This document shows, in pieces, positions 13,815-14,855 of a stretch of DNA of 14,855 nt (its first letter is position 1; every line of letters starts with the position of its first letter). Both the position numbers and the translations under genes were made by a program. The notes below the pieces were generated by a model. That model ran no database searches, was not told where the DNA came from, and saw only the letters and a list, made by a program, of their open reading frames with translations. Source of the DNA: an uncultured Johnsonella sp. Lineage in GTDB: Bacteria; Bacillota; Clostridia; Lachnospirales; Lachnospiraceae. Location: positions 1-14,855 of the forward strand of contig CAJPUK010000045.1 of assembly GCA_905373785.1 (NCBI GenBank). The letters run 5' to 3'.

Positions 13815-14432
13815 ATGAATATAAATACATTTCCCACCAAAGGAAACTTAATCAACGCCAAGAATTCACTTAAACTTGCAAAACTTGGCTTTGGGCTTAT
13901 GGACAAAAAAAGAAACATACTTATAAGGGAGCTTATGGGACTTATAGACAGGGCAAAAAGTATCCAATCCGAGATAGACAGCACCTATACCAAGGCATAT
14001 AAGGCTCTTCAATATGCCAATATTGAGCTTGGAGTAGATCATGTAAATGATATCTCCATGTCTATTCCTACGGATAATAATATACATATAAAATCCCGTT
14101 CCGTTATGGGTACCGAAATACCCCTGGTGGAACATGAAAGCTCCAAACCTAAGCTCTATTATGCCTATTATTCTACCTCTGAAGCCCTGGATATAGCCAG
14201 AGAACACTTTGAAAAGGTCAAGGAACTTACTATCAATCTTTCCATGATAGAAAATTCCGCATACCGATTGGCAACAAGTATTAAAAAAACTCAAAAAAGA
14301 GCCAACGCTTTAAAGAATATTACCATACCTATGTATGACACTCTTTGCAAGAATATAAGCAATGCCCTTGAAGAAAAGGAAAGAGAAGAATTTACCAGAC
14401 TTAAAGTAATCAAAAGGAGGGCTGTCGGCTAA
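13815..14432 (+). CDS. atpD: V-type ATPase subunit D (central shaft)
   Basis: This is the long antiparallel coiled coil that forms the rotating central shaft inside the A3B3 head, capped by F. The 205-residue protein begins NTFPTKGNLINAKNSLKLAKLGFGLMDKKRNILIRELM, which is close to the family consensus (P-T-K-x-N-L-x-x-L-x-x-x-L-x-x-A-x-x-G-x-x-L-L-x-x-K-R). A less conserved middle follows, and the C-terminal helix TKKTQKRANALKNITIPMY (TSIKKTQKRANALKNI in this protein) is also a hallmark. ATGGAG about 7 nt upstream serves as ribosome binding site and lies in native sequence downstream of the inserted element. The gap from the present atpB stop is 183 nt but would be 30 nt without the element. 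The stop is 1 nt before the next ATG. Confidence 0.95.
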   Translation: MNINTFPTKGNLINAKNSLKLAKLGFGLMDKKRNILIRELMGLIDRAKSIQSEIDSTYTKAYKALQYANIELGVDHVNDISMSIPTDNNIHIKSRSVMGTEIPLVEHESSKPKLYYAYYSTSEALDIAREHFEKVKELTINLSMIENSAYRLATSIKKTQKRANALKNITIPMYDTLCKNISNALEEKEREEFTRLKVIKRRAVG

Positions 14433-14433
14433 T

Positions 14434-14855
14434 ATGAAGGTAATCTCCTATATTCTTGCCGGGATTTTTTCTTTTTGTGTGCTAATAATTATTGCAATAA
14501 CTTCTGTTGAAATTTTAGTGTACTATGTTCCGAATTATTATGCTTATGAGTATAATAAATACGATATACCCAGAAGTTTGTCCATGGAAGTCGAAGACCT
14601 CGTTTCGGTAACCAAAGAAATGACAGCTTACTTAAAAGGTGACAGAGAAAGTCTCTCCGATATCACCGCAACCATAAACGGTCAGGAGAATGTCAACTTT
14701 TTTAATTCCAAAGAAGTTGCTCATATGATGGATGTAAAGGCACTTTTTAAGGCAGCCATAACTATTCGACTTGTACTTTTGGTTTTATCTGCCGTATTGC
14801 TTATAATAATGGCACTCCTAAAGCAGCATCCTTCGAGGATTATTTCTTTGATGAT
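14434..14855 (+). CDS. TIGR01906/DUF1461-type integral membrane protein, 3' end outside window
   Basis: The function is unknown. My translation gives 140 complete codons before the window ends. It begins with a transmembrane segment (ISYILAGIFSFCVLIIIAITSVEILVYYV, about residues 4-32). An extracytoplasmic-looking part follows with LSMEVEDLVSVTKEMTAYLKGDRESL and NFFNSKEVAHMMDVKALFKAA, and then a second hydrophobic segment (TIRLVLLVLSAVLLIIMALL, about 112-132). The (F/N)(N/S)xxExxHMxDVxxLF pattern is what I recognise from TIGR01906 membrane proteins of Firmicutes. The gene starts 1 nt after the atpD stop. AAGGAGG (14414-14420) lies 13 nt upstream, rather far, but no better start is visible. Its place at the end of the ATPase operon suggests co-transcription, which does not prove a role in the ATPase. 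Confidence 0.8.
   Translation, partial: MKVISYILAGIFSFCVLIIIAITSVEILVYYVPNYYAYEYNKYDIPRSLSMEVEDLVSVTKEMTAYLKGDRESLSDITATINGQENVNFFNSKEVAHMMDVKALFKAAITIRLVLLVLSAVLLIIMALLKQHPSRIISLM

Noticed and set aside
13866..14294. Minus-strand open frame of 142 codons
   Set aside because: It is antisense to atpD, whose N- and C-terminal signatures are unmistakable.
1..14855. CRISPR array, tRNA or rRNA gene, prophage or defence island
   Set aside because: I saw no regularly spaced repeats, cloverleaf-like tRNA sequence, rRNA motifs, or phage, nuclease or toxin genes on either strand.

Overview
The window looks like low-GC Firmicutes DNA, most likely Clostridia (perhaps Lachnospiraceae). The reasons are an AT-rich sequence with heavy ATA and AGA codon use, strong AGGAGG-type ribosome binding sites, a bacterial A/V-type ATPase operon, and a TIGR01906/DUF1461-type membrane protein. 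The genus cannot be read from the sequence.

Left part (about 1-5060, minus strand): a surface or exopolysaccharide cluster, transcribed leftwards. In transcription order it holds a polyprenyl-phosphate sugar-1-phosphate transferase that starts the lipid-linked glycan, a membrane-anchored GtrB/DPM-type family 2 glycosyltransferase, a soluble-type family 2 glycosyltransferase, UDP-galactopyranose mutase (Glf, galactofuranose donor) and glucose-1-phosphate thymidylyltransferase (RfbA, first step to dTDP-rhamnose), which runs off the left edge. The last four genes are packed with gaps of 2 to 12 nt. The product is probably a glycan containing galactofuranose and deoxysugar.

Middle (5061-5486): an AT-rich divergent intergenic region, then the plus-strand V-type ATPase operon. 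The order is a coiled-coil G/H-like stalk subunit, then C, I, K, F, E, A, B and D. All nine genes look intact or nearly so. A, B, D, F and C make the catalytic head and central rotor, E and the G/H-like subunit make the peripheral stalks, and I and K are the membrane motor. The 199-nt I-K gap is the largest in the operon. It contains a nested stem-loop, another inverted repeat and a possible internal promoter upstream of the rotor-ring gene. A TIGR01906-type membrane protein gene begins 1 nt after atpD and runs off the right edge.

Most notable: a 159-bp non-autonomous IS200/IS605-type element (13602-13760) sits at the extreme 3' end of atpB. It has left and right imperfect hairpins with the same loop octamer. 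Guide-like bases 5' of each hairpin are complementary to the inferred cleavage sites TTGAA (left) and TTCAC (right). Removing it exactly between these sites restores an in-frame atpB end (QYYQGKE, stop), so the insertion has replaced seven native C-terminal residues with nine encoded by the element. Its right end resembles a TnpB omega-RNA scaffold, whose guide would be the adjoining atpB sequence. No transposase or TnpB gene is in the window.
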